Shown: in pieces, positions 41,867 to 52,237 of the stretch
Layout: every line of letters starts with the position of its first letter
Position numbering within the stretch: the first letter of the stretch is position 1
Origin: Caulobacter vibrioides
GTDB taxonomy: Bacteria > Pseudomonadota > Alphaproteobacteria > Caulobacterales > Caulobacteraceae
Reading direction: 5' to 3'
Length of the DNA stretch: 64,000 bases
NCBI GenBank assembly: GCA_001449105.1
Contig: LNIY01000106.1
Coordinates: 62,001 to 126,000, forward strand
Translations under genes and position numbers: made by a program
The notes under the pieces: model-generated
Told to the model about the DNA's origin: nothing
Seen by the model: the letters and a program-made list of their open reading frames with translations, nothing else
Databases searched by the model: none

Positions 41867-42640
41867 TTAGATCAGCCCCAGCGCCTTGAAGCTGGCCACC
41901 CCGTCGCGGCCGACCACCAGGTGGTCATGCACGGCGATGCTCAGCGCCTTGCCGGCGGTGACGATCTGCTTGGTCATCTCGATGTCGGGCCGCGAGGGGG
42001 TCGGATCGCCGCTCGGATGGTTGTGCAGCAGGATCAGGTTGGAGCTGGAAAGCTCCAGCGCCCGGCGCATCACCTCGCGCGGATAGACCGGCGCGTGGTC
42101 GACCGTGCCGTGGTTCATCACCTCGTCGGCGATCAGCTGGTTCTTCTTGTCGAGGAACAGCACCCGGAACTGCTCGCGGGATTCGTTGGCCAGGGCGACG
42201 CGGACATAGCCCAGCAGCGCCGTCCAGGACGAGATCACCGGCCGCTTGGTGATGCCTTCGCGCCCCGCCCGCAGGGTGGCCTCGTGCAGGATCTTCAGGT
42301 CCACCGCCGCCGTCTCGCCGACGCCGGGCACGGTCTTCAGCTCCTCAACGCTCGCGCCCAGCACGGCGGCGAACGAGCCGAAGCGGGCCAGCAGCGCCTT
42401 CGCCAGGGGCTTGACGTCGCCGCGCGGCAGGCTGCGGAAGAGATAGAGCTCGAGCAGCTCATAGTCGGGCAGCGCGGCCAGACCCCCGGCCCTGGCCCGC
42501 TCCCGCAGGCGCTCGCGATGTCCGGTGTGATGGGCGGCGACCAGCGCGGCCTTGCTCGGCTTGGCGGCCTTGGACGGCTCCGCCGCCAGGCGCGCGCGCG
42601 GCGCGGCTTCCGACACCCTCAAGGACTTGCCGCTGACCAT
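41867..42640 (-). CDS. radC: RadC family JAMM-domain protein
   Basis: 257 aa. An N-terminal helix-hairpin-helix-like part (LPDYELLELYLFRSLPRGDV, FGSFAAVLGASVEELKTVPG) precedes the MPN+/JAMM metallo-domain with NHGTVDHAPVYPREVMR and the zinc motif LLHNHPSGDPTPSRPDIEMT. Historically named a DNA-repair gene, but its biochemical role is unsettled. The first 35 residues are Ala/Lys-rich and poorly conserved, so a later start is possible. Confidence 0.94.
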   Translation of the reverse strand: MVSGKSLRVSEAAPRARLAAEPSKAAKPSKAALVAAHHTGHRERLRERARAGGLAALPDYELLELYLFRSLPRGDVKPLAKALLARFGSFAAVLGASVEELKTVPGVGETAAVDLKILHEATLRAGREGITKRPVISSWTALLGYVRVALANESREQFRVLFLDKKNQLIADEVMNHGTVDHAPVYPREVMRRALELSSSNLILLHNHPSGDPTPSRPDIEMTKQIVTAGKALSIAVHDHLVVGRDGVASFKALGLI

Positions 42641-42724
42641 CGCGCCCCTCTGCGTGAGCGCGATTAGAGCTTAGCAATCAGAAGTTGTCGAGAGCGCGCA
42701 GACGCCCTCGACGCGAAGAGCGGA

Positions 42725-43528
42725 TCAGAACGCCGGAACCACCGCGCCCTTGTACTTCTGCGCCATGAACGCCTTCACCTCGGGCGAGGTCAGGGCCTTG
42801 GCCAGCTTGGCCACGCGCGGGTCGGCGGCGTTGTCCGGACGGGTGACCAGGAAGTTCACGTAGGGGCTGGTCTTGTCCTCGATCAGCAGGGCGTCCTTGG
42901 CCGGGTCGAGCTTGGCGTCCAGGGCGTAGTTGGTGTTGATCACCGCCAGATCGACCTGGTTCAGCACGCGCGGCAGGGTCGCCGATTCCAGCTCCTTGAA
43001 CTTCAGGTTCTTCGGATTGGCGGTGATGTCCTTCAGGGTCGAGACCGGGTTGGACGGGTCCTTCAGGGTGATCAGGCCGTTCTTGTTGAGCAGCAGCAGG
43101 GCGCGGCCGCCGTTGCTGGGCTCGTTGGGAATGGCCACGGTGGCGCCGGCCGGCAGCTCGCCGATCGCCTTGATCTTCGCCGAATAGGCGCCCAGCGGCT
43201 CGATGTGCACGCCGGCGACCTTCACCAGGCCCCAGCCGCGATCGGCGTTGACGGTGTCCAGATAGGGGCCGGTCTGGAAGTAGTTGGCGTCCAGGTGGCG
43301 CTCGGCCAGCTGCACGTTGGGCTGGACGTAGTCGTTGAACACCTTGACGTCGAGCTTCAGGCCTTCGGCCGCCAGCTTCGGCTTGATGAACTCCAGCACC
43401 TCGGCGTGCGGCACGGCGGTCGCGCCGACCACCAGGGTGTCGGCGGCCGACGGCGCGGGCTGGCGGCTGCACGCGGCCAGCAGGGCGAAGGCGGCGAGGC
43501 TGGCGAGGGCGGCGCGGCGGGCGACCAT
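42725..43528 (-). CDS. metQ: Methionine ABC transporter binding lipoprotein
   Basis: 267 aa, NlpA/MetQ family. Lipobox LLAACSRQP; mature part TLVVGATAVPHAEVLEFIKP, VFNDYVQPNVQLAERHLDANYFQ, YSAKIKAIGELPAGATVAIP, LAVINTNYALDAKLDP. It captures Met (or related D-Met, Met peptides) for the MetN-MetI transporter, which is encoded on the same strand 1 kb upstream but separated by two small genes, one of them on the other strand. It therefore has its own promoter in 43529-43697. No SAM riboswitch was found there. Confidence 0.94.
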   Translation of the reverse strand: MVARRAALASLAAFALLAACSRQPAPSAADTLVVGATAVPHAEVLEFIKPKLAAEGLKLDVKVFNDYVQPNVQLAERHLDANYFQTGPYLDTVNADRGWGLVKVAGVHIEPLGAYSAKIKAIGELPAGATVAIPNEPSNGGRALLLLNKNGLITLKDPSNPVSTLKDITANPKNLKFKELESATLPRVLNQVDLAVINTNYALDAKLDPAKDALLIEDKTSPYVNFLVTRPDNAADPRVAKLAKALTSPEVKAFMAQKYKGAVVPAF

Positions 43529-43697
43529 GAACGGCTCCGGTAAGTCGATAATTCCGGGAGGGTATTGCGCACAAACGCCCCGGATGCGGAATCAGTTTTC
43601 CTGAAGCGACGAAGAGGGCGGCGCGCACGGCATGGTTGGCGCGGCGGCATCAACACTATAGGTTGCGCAAAGTCGCTTACAGTAAAGGACGCCCAGC

Positions 43698-44153
43698 ATG
43701 AGCCGCCCCTTCCCCTCCATGGCCGGCGGGCCGACCCGGGCGCTGGGCGCCGACGACGCCTCGGCTTCCGCGCCTCGCGTGCGCATCGCCGTGAACATGG
43801 AGTCGGTGAGGATCGGCGCCGACGACTATCCCGTTGCATGGGCCTACGGAGACGAGCTCGCCGAGATCGAGCGGAAGATCCGTCAGCGCTTCACGCGCGC
43901 CCAGCCGTCGGCCCAGTCGATCGAGTGCGAAATGGGCTTCACCATGCCGCTCAAGGCCACGGCCCCCGGCGCGGGCGAGATCTTCGGCGGCGCCTGCATG
44001 GTCTCCGACGAGGGCGTCACGCAGCGGTTCCTGATCGCCTACGGTCCCGCGCCGACCGACATCGCGGTGCGCCCGGCGGACGAGACCTTTGGCCCGCTGG
44101 GCGAGCGCAAGGAGCTGATCCGTCTGGTCCTGCGCCGCTTTTTCCAGGACTGA
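43698..44153 (+). CDS. Hypothetical protein, 151 aa
   Basis: From ATG at 43698, divergent from metQ and convergent with the next gene (6-bp gap). Soluble; a flexible Ala/Ser-rich N-terminus precedes a compact domain with RIAVNMESVRIGADDYPVAW, EIERKIRQRFTRAQPSAQSI and KELIRLVLRRFFQD. I do not recognise the family. It interrupts the otherwise same-strand methionine-transport genes. Confidence 0.65.
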   Translation: MSRPFPSMAGGPTRALGADDASASAPRVRIAVNMESVRIGADDYPVAWAYGDELAEIERKIRQRFTRAQPSAQSIECEMGFTMPLKATAPGAGEIFGGACMVSDEGVTQRFLIAYGPAPTDIAVRPADETFGPLGERKELIRLVLRRFFQD

Positions 44154-44159
44154 GCCCCC

Positions 44160-44519
44160 TCAGGCCTCGTTGGCGGGGTCTTCGGGACCCTGGATCGTCC
44201 AGTTCGACACGAAGTCGGGGTTCTCCAGCACCTCGCCGTTGGCCAGGGTGTAGGTCCCAGGCTGGGCCGGCCTGATGCTCGAGGTCTGGGGCGGCAGCAG
44301 GTAGGTGTCGCCGTCCTCTTCCTTGGTCAGCAGATCCACGAGGATGCCCTCTTCCGGATCGGCCGACAGGATGACGCCGTGGAACTGCTCGACGTCCTCG
44401 ATCTCGCCGTCAGCGTCGAGGAAGGTCAGGCCCACCAGGATGATGCGGCCGGGCAGGGTGTCGGCCAGCGCCTGGTCCCAGTGCTCGGGCGGCGGGGCGG
44501 AAAGGATTTCGTCGGTCAT
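44160..44519 (-). CDS. Hypothetical acidic protein, 119 aa
   Basis: Start ATG at 44519 (upstream GGGAGG fits; an in-frame extension to 44555 is less likely). Strongly acidic; MTDEILSAPPPEHWDQALAD, GRIILVGLTFLDADGEIEDV, FHGVILSADPEEGILVDLLT, EDGDTYLLPPQTSSIRPAQP. The layout suggests a small beta-barrel protein that recurs next to diverse genes in proteobacteria; no named function. It lies 36 bp after metI on the same strand and may be co-transcribed. Confidence 0.65.
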   Translation of the reverse strand: MTDEILSAPPPEHWDQALADTLPGRIILVGLTFLDADGEIEDVEQFHGVILSADPEEGILVDLLTKEEDGDTYLLPPQTSSIRPAQPGTYTLANGEVLENPDFVSNWTIQGPEDPANEA

Positions 44520-44555
44520 GGGAGGGTTCTTAAGGCCCTCACCTCCCGCTCGCAA

Positions 44556-45218
44556 TCACCGGTGCGACACCCGCCGCACCACCGTGTCGCCAACCATCTG
44601 CAGCACCTGCACCAGGATCAGCAGCAGCGCCACGGTGACCACCATGACGTCGGTCTGGAAGCGCTGGTAGCCGAAGCGGATGGCCAGATCGCCCAGCCCC
44701 CCGGCCCCGACCACGCCGGCCATGGCGGTGTAGGAGACGAGCGCGATGGCCGTCACAGTGGCCCCGGCGATGATGCCCGGCATGGCCTCGGGCAGCAGCG
44801 CGCCCAGCACCACCTGGCGGCGCGTGGCGCCCAGGGCGAAGCTGGCCTCGACCACGCCCTTGTCGACCTCGCGCAGGGCGGTCTCGACGAGGCGGGCGTA
44901 GAACGGCGCGGCCCCGACCACCAGCGGCGGAATGGCCCCGGCCACGCCCAGCGAGGTGCCGACCAGCAGCACGGTCAGCGGGATCATCACGATCAGCAGG
45001 ATCACGAACGGCACCGATCGCAGGATGTTGACCAGCAGGCCCAGCGCCGTGTGCGCGGCCTTGTTGTCCAGCATCTGGCCCTTGCCGGTCAGGAACAGGA
45101 TCACGCCCAGCGGCAGGCCCAGGATCACGGTCAGGGCCATCGAACCGCCGAGCATGGTCAGGGTGTCGAGCGTGGCCAGGCCGATATCGGCCCAGTCGAT
45201 GTTGGCGAACAGGCTCAT
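44556..45218 (-). CDS. metI: Methionine ABC transporter permease
   Basis: 220 aa from ATG at 45218, overlapping the metN stop by four bases. Five to six helices and the permease EAA loop [20 protein letters not shown], preceded by [22 protein letters not shown], both typical of MetI. It forms the membrane channel for MetN. Confidence 0.95.
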   Translation of the reverse strand: MSLFANIDWADIGLATLDTLTMLGGSMALTVILGLPLGVILFLTGKGQMLDNKAAHTALGLLVNILRSVPFVILLIVMIPLTVLLVGTSLGVAGAIPPLVVGAAPFYARLVETALREVDKGVVEASFALGATRRQVVLGALLPEAMPGIIAGATVTAIALVSYTAMAGVVGAGGLGDLAIRFGYQRFQTDVMVVTVALLLILVQVLQMVGDTVVRRVSHR

Positions 45219-46216
45219 CGGGCCTTCTCCAGGCGGTCGACCCGCACGTCGGCGGCCTCGAAACGGGCGATGGCGGCCTCGACGTCGCCGCCGGTGAGGG
45301 CCAGGGTCAGTTGGCCGTAAGGGGTGTCGCGCAGGCGGTGGATGCGGCCGCCGAGGATCGAGTAGTCGACGCCGGTCTCGCGGGCCACCGCCCCCAGCAC
45401 CGGCTTGTAGGTGGCCTCGCCCTTGAAGGTCAGCCGCACCAGAACGCCGGCCGGCAAGGCGGTCTCGGCCGCATCCTCCGCCTCGCCGACGAAGCGACGG
45501 GCCGTGTCGCTCGCCGGGTGCAGGAACACCTCCTCGACCGGGCCCTGCTCGACCACGCGGCCGCCTTCCAGCACCGCCACCCGGTCGCAGACGCGGCGCA
45601 CCACGTCCATCTCGTGGGTGATCAGCACGATGGTGAGGCCAAGCTCGCGGTTGAGATCGGAGATCAGGGCCAAGATCTGCTCGGTGGTCTCCGGATCCAG
45701 CGCGCTGGTCGCCTCGTCGCACAGCAGGATCTTCGGCGCGGTGGCAAGGGCCCGGGCGATGCCGACGCGCTGCTTCTGACCGCCCGACAGCTGGGCCGGA
45801 TACTTGGCGGCGTGCTCGGAAAGGCCCACACGGGCCAGAAGCTCGGCCGTCCGCGCCTTGATCCGCGCCGGCTCCCAGCCCGCCAGCTTCAGCGGGAAGG
45901 CGACGTTCTGCTCGACCGTCTTGGACGACAGCAGGTTGAAGTGCTGGAAGATCATGCCGACGCGGCGACGCAGGGCCCGAAGGCCCGCGACGTCCAGCGC
46001 CGCCACGTCGTCGCCGTCGACGATCACCTTGCCGCCGGTGGGCAGCTCCAGGCCGTTGATCAGGCGGATCAGGGTGGACTTGCCCGCCCCCGAGGCGCCG
46101 ATGACCCCGAACACCTCGCCCTCCCCGACCTCGAGCGAGGCCTCGCGCAGGGCCGCGTGACCGCTGGCCCCCTTGCCGGCGGCATAGGTCTTGGAGACGG
46201 CTTCGAAACGGATCAC
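45215..46216 (-). CDS. metN: Methionine ABC transporter ATPase
   Basis: 333 aa from a GTG at 46216. Walker [19 protein letters not shown], signature [15 protein letters not shown], Walker [17 protein letters not shown], and a C-terminal NIL regulatory domain ([40 protein letters not shown]) through which methionine inhibits transport. It starts 13 bp after the preceding S9 peptidase stop, so it probably reads through from that gene. Confidence 0.96.
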   Translation of the reverse strand: MIRFEAVSKTYAAGKGASGHAALREASLEVGEGEVFGVIGASGAGKSTLIRLINGLELPTGGKVIVDGDDVAALDVAGLRALRRRVGMIFQHFNLLSSKTVEQNVAFPLKLAGWEPARIKARTAELLARVGLSEHAAKYPAQLSGGQKQRVGIARALATAPKILLCDEATSALDPETTEQILALISDLNRELGLTIVLITHEMDVVRRVCDRVAVLEGGRVVEQGPVEEVFLHPASDTARRFVGEAEDAAETALPAGVLVRLTFKGEATYKPVLGAVARETGVDYSILGGRIHRLRDTPYGQLTLALTGGDVEAAIARFEAADVRVDRLEKAR

Positions 46217-46229
46217 CGGCGGCTGGTCC

Positions 46230-48728
46230 TTACTTCGCGGCCGGGGCGACGGCGGCCGGGGCGGCCGCGCGCGGCGGGGCGTTCTTGACGTAGCGGTCCA
46301 TCCAGTCGGTCATCTCCCACAGGGTGTGCATCACCGACTCCCGGGCGCGATAGCCGTGAGCCTCGTAGGGCAGCACGGTGTAGCGCACGGTGGCACCCGC
46401 CCCCTTCAGCGCGGCGTAGAAGCGCTCGCTCTGGATCGGGAAGGTGCCGGAGTTGTCGTCCGCCTCGCCGTGGATCAGCAGGATCGGCTCGTTGACCTGC
46501 TTCACATAGGTGAAGGGGCTCATCTTCGTATAGGTGTCGGTCGCCTGCCAGTAGGTGCGCTGCTCGGACTGGAAGCCGAACGGCGTGAGGGTGCGATTGT
46601 AGGCGCCCGACCGCGCGATGCCGGCCCGGAACAGGTCGCTGTGGGCCAGCAGGTTGGCGGTCATGAACGCGCCGTAGCTGTGGCCGCCCACGGCGATGCG
46701 GTCGCGGTCGGCCACGCCCAGGGCCACCACCGCGTCGACCGCGGCCTTGGCGTCGGCGGTCAGCTGCTCGACATAGCTGTCGTTGGGCTCGGCGCCGTCC
46801 TTGCCGATGATCGGCATGCCCGGGCCGTCGAGCACCGCATAGCCCTGGGTCAGCAGGAACAGGTGGCTGGCCCCGCCCGGACGGGTGAAGCGGTTGCCCG
46901 CGTCCACCGTCTGGCCGGCGACCGAGGCGTCGGTGAACTCTTCCGGGTAGGCCCACATCAGCATCGGCAGCGGGCCGTCCTTGGCCTTGTCGTAGCCGGC
47001 CGGCAGGTAGAGGTCGCCCGACAGCTTCACCCCGTCGGCGCGGCTGTAGGTGATGGTCTGCTTGGTGACGCCGGCGAACTGCGGGGCGCGGTCGACGAAC
47101 TTGGTCAGCGCCCGGGCGTTACCGCCCTTTAGCGGCCTGACGAAGTAGTTGGGAACCTCGTCCTTGCTCTCGCGGCGGGTGATCAGGGTCTTGCCGGCCT
47201 CGTCGGCGAAGGTGACCGGGGCCTCGTAGTACGGGGCCTTGGCCTGCCACAGGCGGCTGGTCTTGCCGTCGGCCAGGTTCATCACGCCCACGAACGGGAA
47301 CTCGCCCTTGGCGGTGGCCCCTTCGCCGGACACGAACACGCCCTTGCCGTCGGGCGTGAAGTGCAGGACCTCCTCGCCGTGGGCGTTGCGGCGGCTCATG
47401 GCCGAGCCCGGATCGTTGTAGCGGTCCTGGTAGTTGCGCTCGAGCAGCAGACGGCCGGCGCCGGGCTTCGAAGGATCGACGGCCAGCAGCTTTTCCTTGC
47501 GGTTGTCGAACCAGCGGCTGTGGACCAGGGCGAAGTCGTCGCGGCCCCACTCGACGCCGCCATAGCGCAGGTCAAGGTCGACCAGGGTGACGGGGGCTGC
47601 GTCGAACGGCGCGGCCTGCATCAGCACGCGGTCGTGGATCTCGACCTTCTTCTTCGGATCGCCGCCGTCCTGGGCCTCGGCCCAGACCAGGGTCGCGGGC
47701 GCGTCGCCTCGCCATTGCGGGCTGCGCGGGCCGGCCACCACCGCATCGAACGCCGACGACAGGTTGTCGGCCAGCGGGCGGTCGGCCAGGGTCTTGACCA
47801 GCTTGCCGTCGGCGGCGTCGACGACCTGGATCTCGGTGGGGAAGCGGGCGGCCGGGACGAGGTAGCTGTAGGGGCGCTTCAGGCGCGTCACCAGCAGCAG
47901 GCGGCCGTCGGGCGAGGCGGAAAAGCCGCTGATCACGCCCGGCGCGCCGACCGGCGTGATCGCGCCGTCGGCCAGGGCCACGCGGGCCAGCTGGCTGGTG
48001 AAGTAGTGGTCGAACAGCGCCTCGTCGTGGGCGTTGCCCAACAGGTCCTGATAGGTGCGGATGGCGGCCGTGCGGCCGGCCGACTGCTGGACGATCGGGC
48101 CCTCGGGCGCGGCCGGTTCGGCCGGCGCGGCGCCGCGCCCGGCCGGGACCTGGCGGATGATCAGGCCGGCGTCGCCGGGCAGCCAGTCATAGGCCGCGCC
48201 GAAGGCGGCGTTCAGCACCGGGCCGGTCAGCTTGCGGACCTTGGCGGTCTTCAGGTCGGCGACCCACAGCTCCAGACCCGTCGGGGCCTCCATCACCAGG
48301 GCCAGCTGCTGGCCGTCGCCCGACCAGCGCGGCTGGATGAAGCGCGCGCCCTGCGGCAGGGCCACCTCGCGCACGGCGCCGGTCTTGACGTCCTCAAAGG
48401 CCAGGCTGTTGGCCCAGGTGGTGCGGGCCTCGATCGGACCGTTGGTGCGTGGATTGATGCGATAGCCGCCCAGGCGCAGGATCGGATCGGCCACAGCCCG
48501 GATCGGCGGCAGGTTCTCGCGGCCCAGGAGGGCCAGGGTCTTGCGCTCGGGGCTCAGCGTGACGGCCGGCGTCGGCGCGGCGTCGAGGATCTGGGCGATC
48601 GGCGCCGGCGGCGTGCGGTAGGCCTCGCCAGCCGCGGCGACAGAAGCGGCCCCGCCGCAGGCCATGGCCGCCAGCACGGCGGTCGAAGCCAGCGCCACGG
48701 CGCGGCGACGGAATTGGATCTCGAACAT
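46230..48728 (-). CDS. Exported S9 family peptidase (prolyl oligopeptidase / acylaminoacyl-peptidase type)
   Basis: 832 aa from ATG at 48728, with GGGGGC upstream and a signal peptide ([20 protein letters not shown]). Beta-propeller N-terminal half ([49 protein letters not shown]) and alpha/beta-hydrolase C-terminal half with the Ser in [18 protein letters not shown], Asp in [13 protein letters not shown] and His in [14 protein letters not shown]. All three catalytic residues are present. It degrades peptides in the periplasm; the methionine transporter genes follow directly, suggesting peptide-derived Met scavenging. Confidence 0.93.
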   Translation of the reverse strand: MFEIQFRRRAVALASTAVLAAMACGGAASVAAAGEAYRTPPAPIAQILDAAPTPAVTLSPERKTLALLGRENLPPIRAVADPILRLGGYRINPRTNGPIEARTTWANSLAFEDVKTGAVREVALPQGARFIQPRWSGDGQQLALVMEAPTGLELWVADLKTAKVRKLTGPVLNAAFGAAYDWLPGDAGLIIRQVPAGRGAAPAEPAAPEGPIVQQSAGRTAAIRTYQDLLGNAHDEALFDHYFTSQLARVALADGAITPVGAPGVISGFSASPDGRLLLVTRLKRPYSYLVPAARFPTEIQVVDAADGKLVKTLADRPLADNLSSAFDAVVAGPRSPQWRGDAPATLVWAEAQDGGDPKKKVEIHDRVLMQAAPFDAAPVTLVDLDLRYGGVEWGRDDFALVHSRWFDNRKEKLLAVDPSKPGAGRLLLERNYQDRYNDPGSAMSRRNAHGEEVLHFTPDGKGVFVSGEGATAKGEFPFVGVMNLADGKTSRLWQAKAPYYEAPVTFADEAGKTLITRRESKDEVPNYFVRPLKGGNARALTKFVDRAPQFAGVTKQTITYSRADGVKLSGDLYLPAGYDKAKDGPLPMLMWAYPEEFTDASVAGQTVDAGNRFTRPGGASHLFLLTQGYAVLDGPGMPIIGKDGAEPNDSYVEQLTADAKAAVDAVVALGVADRDRIAVGGHSYGAFMTANLLAHSDLFRAGIARSGAYNRTLTPFGFQSEQRTYWQATDTYTKMSPFTYVKQVNEPILLIHGEADDNSGTFPIQSERFYAALKGAGATVRYTVLPYEAHGYRARESVMHTLWEMTDWMDRYVKNAPPRAAAPAAVAPAAK

Positions 48729-49083
48729 GAAGCCCCCGGTAAACGCGTAGGAGGGGCAGCAATAGGCGCGCTTAAGGCTCAGGTGAACGGGAAAGTGTGG
48801 GAGAGTGGGATATCGGCGGTTGGGTTTTGCCGGGCGTCGGCGCAGCATCCAAGTCAGCTCGCCCGGTGATGAGACCGTTGCCCCACGCTACTGTAGGGCC
48901 GCCAAGCGGCCATGAGCTGACATTAGGCTGTATCCAGGAAAAGGGCGTTCAACAGCGCGCCTGGATATTCCATTTCATGGCGAAAGGTCCGCCGGACCGT
49001 GCGCACGAAGCGCCGGCCTCAAATCCCCCGCGACGGCGGCCCGCCGAGGGCTTAAACAGCCGCCTCGTTCGAAAGGCCCAACC
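48729..49083. promoter_or_regulatory. Divergent intergenic region with an inverted repeat
   Basis: 355 bp between the S9 peptidase and the DUF1697 gene. TATCCAGG (48931-48938) and CCTGGATA (48960-48967) form an inverted repeat with a 21-nt spacer; ACTGTAGGGCCGCCAAGCGG CC nearby has another short stem. No gene seen; promoters for both flanking genes should lie here. Confidence 0.4.
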
Positions 49084-49629
49084 ATGTCCCTCCACATCGC
49101 CCTGCTGCGCGGCGTCAACGCCGCCGGTGGTCGTCTGATCACCGCCGACGAGCTGACCGGCCTGTTGACCGATCTCGGCCACACCGACGTCCGCATGGGT
49201 CCCAAGGTCGGCGACTGGGTGTTCGAGAGCGGCGAGCGCACCGGCGCGGAACTTCAGACCCAGATCGAAACCGAGCTGATGGCGCGCCTGGGCCTGCGCA
49301 CCGATGTCTATGTCCGCACCGCCGAGGCGTGGCGGGCGCTGGTCGCGGCCAACCCGTTCCCGGACTTCGCGGCGGCCGATCCGGGCTGGCTGATGACTTT
49401 GTTCTGCAAGGACACCCCCGACAAGAAAGCCATGGGCGCCCTGCGCGCGGCGATCCGCGGGACCGAGCAGGCGCGGGCCGAAAGCCGCCAGATCTATGCG
49501 ATCTATCCCGACGGCGTCGGCGGCTCGAAACTGACCACCAGCCTGGTCGAGAAGACCCTCGGCACGCGGATCACCGGGCGGACGTGGACGGCGGTGCTGG
49601 CTCTCGCCGAGATGCTTGAGCCGATCTAG
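49084..49629 (+). CDS. DUF1697 domain protein
   Basis: 181 aa. The family's opening, IALLRGVNAAGGRLITADEL, and the later VRMGPKVGDWVFES, DVYVRTAEAWRALVAANPFP and LTTSLVEKTLGTRITGRTWT are all present. It is a cytoplasmic family of unknown function, found as single genes in many bacteria. Nothing in the neighbourhood suggests a role. Confidence 0.9.
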   Translation: MSLHIALLRGVNAAGGRLITADELTGLLTDLGHTDVRMGPKVGDWVFESGERTGAELQTQIETELMARLGLRTDVYVRTAEAWRALVAANPFPDFAAADPGWLMTLFCKDTPDKKAMGALRAAIRGTEQARAESRQIYAIYPDGVGGSKLTTSLVEKTLGTRITGRTWTAVLALAEMLEPI

Positions 49630-49747
49630 TCCTCACTGTCTTTCCTGTCGCCATCGTCCCGCACCTCTTCAACCGCGTCGGCTTCGGCGAACGGTGAGAC
49701 GCCTCTGAACGTCCGCTCGAGGGCTTTTGAGCGCCAGGTTCGCCCCC

Positions 49748-51037
49748 TTACCGCCGAACCACCGCCCCGCCCTTCATCACGAACACCGGCTTTTCCAGCA
49801 CGGTCACGTCGGCCAGCGGATCGCCCGACACCGCGATCAGGTCGGCGTAGCGGCCCGCCGTCACCTGGCCGAGGTCCTTGTCGCGGCCCAGGGCCTGGGC
49901 CGCGTTCACCGTGGCGGCCTGGATGGCCTGGAGGGGCGTGGCGCCGTAGCGGACCATCACCGCGAACTGGCGGGCGTTGTCGCCGTGCGGATAGACCCCG
50001 GCGTCGGTGCCGTAGATCATCTTCACGCCGCCCTTCAGGGCCTTGCGGAAGTTCTCGCGCTGGACCTCGGCGATGTCGCGGTCCTTGCGCAGGTTGTCTT
50101 CCAGCACGCCGTTCTTGCGCCCTTCTGACTGGGTGTAGTCGGTGTTGTAGATGTCCATCGAGAACCAGGTTCCCTTCTGGGCGGCCAGCCTGATCCCCTC
50201 GTCGTCGACGAGGCTGGCGTGCTCGATGGTGTCGATGCCGGCGCGGATGGCTTCCTTGATGCCGGCCCCGCCGTGGGCGTGGGCGGCGACCTTGAGGCCG
50301 GCCATGTGGGCCTCGTCGGCCACGGCCTTCATCTCCTCGTAGGTCAGCTGCTGCTGGCCCGGCTCGTCGCCGCGCGAGAAGACCCCGCCGGTGGCGCAGA
50401 TCTTGATCACCTGGGCGCCGTACTTCTTCAGCGTCCGCACCGCCTTGCGGGCCTGGTCGGGGCTGTCGATGTTGTAGGGGGCCTTCTGGTCCATCGAGGG
50501 CGGGAAGAAGGTGCTGTCGCAGTGGCCGCCGGTGGCCCCGATGGCGTAGGTGGCGGTAACCACGCGCGGGCCGGGCACGACGCCCTCGTCGATCGCCTCG
50601 CGCAGGCCCACGTCGTTGAAGCGGTCGGCGCCGACGTTGCGCACGGTGGTGAAGCCGGCCTCCAGCGTGGCCTTGGCGTTGGCGGTCTGGGTCACGCTCC
50701 AGAAGGCGTCGCTGAACTGCAGGGCGTTGTAGCCGCCATAGACCGGCGAGGCGTCGAGATGCACGTGCATGTCGATCAGGCCCGGCAGCAGGGTCGCGCC
50801 CGGCAGGTCGACGGTCTCGGCGTCCGGGGGGATCGCGAAGTCGCCGGCCTTGCCGACGGCGGTGATGCGGCCGGCCACGACCAGCACCACCGGCTTTTCG
50901 ACATAGCGCCCCGTGGCCACGTCCAGCAGCCGGGCGGCGGTGACCACCTTGGTCTCGGCGGCTTCGGCCGCCGACAGGGGAACCGTCGTCGCGGCCAGGG
51001 CCAGGACCGCAAGGGTCGAAATCGTCAGTCCACGCAT
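49748..51037 (-). CDS. Exported metal-dependent amidohydrolase (imidazolonepropionase-like)
   Basis: 429 aa from ATG at 51037 with a signal peptide (MRGLTISTLAVLALAATTVP). Amidohydrolase superfamily: LPGATLLPGLIDMHVHLDAS holds the first zinc HxH, VIKICATGGVFSRG the carboxylated-Lys region, LKVAAHAHGGAGIKEAI and TIEHASLVDDEGI two His ligands, and MIYGTDAGVYPHGDNA the Asp. Relatives include prolidase-like enzymes of Caulobacter that cleave acylated amino acids or dipeptides, in keeping with the peptidases nearby. The substrate is not deducible. Confidence 0.92.
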   Translation of the reverse strand: MRGLTISTLAVLALAATTVPLSAAEAAETKVVTAARLLDVATGRYVEKPVVLVVAGRITAVGKAGDFAIPPDAETVDLPGATLLPGLIDMHVHLDASPVYGGYNALQFSDAFWSVTQTANAKATLEAGFTTVRNVGADRFNDVGLREAIDEGVVPGPRVVTATYAIGATGGHCDSTFFPPSMDQKAPYNIDSPDQARKAVRTLKKYGAQVIKICATGGVFSRGDEPGQQQLTYEEMKAVADEAHMAGLKVAAHAHGGAGIKEAIRAGIDTIEHASLVDDEGIRLAAQKGTWFSMDIYNTDYTQSEGRKNGVLEDNLRKDRDIAEVQRENFRKALKGGVKMIYGTDAGVYPHGDNARQFAVMVRYGATPLQAIQAATVNAAQALGRDKDLGQVTAGRYADLIAVSGDPLADVTVLEKPVFVMKGGAVVRR

Positions 51038-51098
51038 TCGGTCGGCCCCGCGCTCAAGTTGCAGGACAGACGCTAGAGCGTGGCCGTTGAAGTGGAAA

Positions 51099-51129
51099 GG
51101 GCGGCCGCGCATGGCGACCGCCCCTTTTT
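51099..51129 (-). terminator. Hairpin terminator after the alpha/beta hydrolase gene
   Basis: GGGCGG / CCGCCC arms with a 13-nt loop; CTTTTT follows on the plus strand and TTTCC on the minus strand. It lies between two minus-strand genes, immediately after the stop at 51132, so it probably ends the hydrolase transcript. Confidence 0.55.
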
Positions 51130-51131
51130 CG

Positions 51132-52103
51132 TCAGGCCTTGAAGAAGGCCAGCAGGTCCGGATTGATGATCTCCGGGTGGGTCGTGCACATGCCGTGCGG
51201 CAGGCCCTTGTAGACCTTCAGTTCGCCCTTCTTGACCAGCTTGGCCGAGAGCAGCGCGGAGTCGGCGATCGGCACGATCTGGTCGTCGTCGCCGTGCAGC
51301 ACCAGCACCGGCACGTCGACCTTCTTGAGGTCGTCGGTGAAGTCGGTCTCGGAGAAGGCCTTGATGCAGTCGTAGTGGGCCTTGACGCTGCCGGTCATGC
51401 CCTGGCGCCACCAGTTCCAGATCACGCCCTGGTCGACCTTCGCGCCCGGACGGTTGTAGCCGTAGAACGGGCCGGCCGGCACGTCGTAGAAGAACTGGGC
51501 GCGGTTGCCGGCGGTGGCGGCGCGGAAGCCGTCAAACACCTCGATCGGCAGGCCGCCCGGGTTCTTGTCGCTCTTGACCATGATCGGCGGCACCGCGCCG
51601 ATCAGCACGGCCTTCGCCACGCGGCCCGGCTTGGCGCGGGCGACGTAGTGGATCACCTCGCCGCCGCCGGTCGAGTGGCCAACGTGGATGGCGTTCTTCA
51701 GGTCGAGGTGGTCGGTCAGGGCCGCGACGTCGGCGGCGTAGGTGTCCATCTCGTTGCCGGTGTCGGTCTGGGTCGAGCGGCCGTGACCGCGACGGTCATG
51801 GGCGATCACCCGGAAGCCCTGGGCGTAGAAGAACATCATCTGGTTGTCCCAGTCGTCGGCCGTCAGCGGCCAGCCGTGGTGGAACACGACCGGCTGGGCG
51901 GTCTTGGGACCCCAGTCCTTGTAGTAGATCTGCACGCCGTCCTTGGTCGTGACGAAACCGCTGCTCATGGTCTTGGCTCCTTGGGAGGATGGGGTCGCGG
52001 GCGAGGCCGCGGCGAAGGGCGCGACCGAGAAGGCCGCCAGGCCCAGGCCGGCGGCGAGGACGTCCCTGCGCGAGGCGCCGTCATCGGAAGATTGGGTGGT
52101 CAT
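51132..52103 (-). CDS. Exported alpha/beta hydrolase (chloroperoxidase/esterase group)
   Basis: 323 aa from ATG at 52103 (GAGGGGCGACCG upstream). Tat-type signal [20 protein letters not shown]. The sequence from [20 protein letters not shown] resembles non-haem chloroperoxidases and related esterases; nucleophile Ser in [14 protein letters not shown], Asp in [13 protein letters not shown] and His in [13 protein letters not shown]. An internal ATG (about 51969) would give the leaderless form common in this family, so the signal peptide may be a lineage addition. Confidence 0.9.
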   Translation of the reverse strand: MTTQSSDDGASRRDVLAAGLGLAAFSVAPFAAASPATPSSQGAKTMSSGFVTTKDGVQIYYKDWGPKTAQPVVFHHGWPLTADDWDNQMMFFYAQGFRVIAHDRRGHGRSTQTDTGNEMDTYAADVAALTDHLDLKNAIHVGHSTGGGEVIHYVARAKPGRVAKAVLIGAVPPIMVKSDKNPGGLPIEVFDGFRAATAGNRAQFFYDVPAGPFYGYNRPGAKVDQGVIWNWWRQGMTGSVKAHYDCIKAFSETDFTDDLKKVDVPVLVLHGDDDQIVPIADSALLSAKLVKKGELKVYKGLPHGMCTTHPEIINPDLLAFFKA

Positions 52104-52237
52104 CGGTCGCCCCTCTGCGTCGAACAATCGGGCGCGTCATGGCGTTCCCGAGCCCGCGCAAGGTGGCTCAGGGCGTCGTTCGGGGCTTGAACGTATCGCG
52201 CGGTCGCTGGGACGAACGCGCCGGAGCGTGCGGGGTT

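Noticed and set aside
43529..43697. SAM riboswitch before metQ
   Set aside because: The leader lacks the conserved blocks of SAM-I, SAM-II or SAM-IV motifs.
51099..51129. Plus-strand terminator reading
   Set aside because: Both flanking genes are on the minus strand, so the stronger plus-strand T-tract has no known transcript to end.
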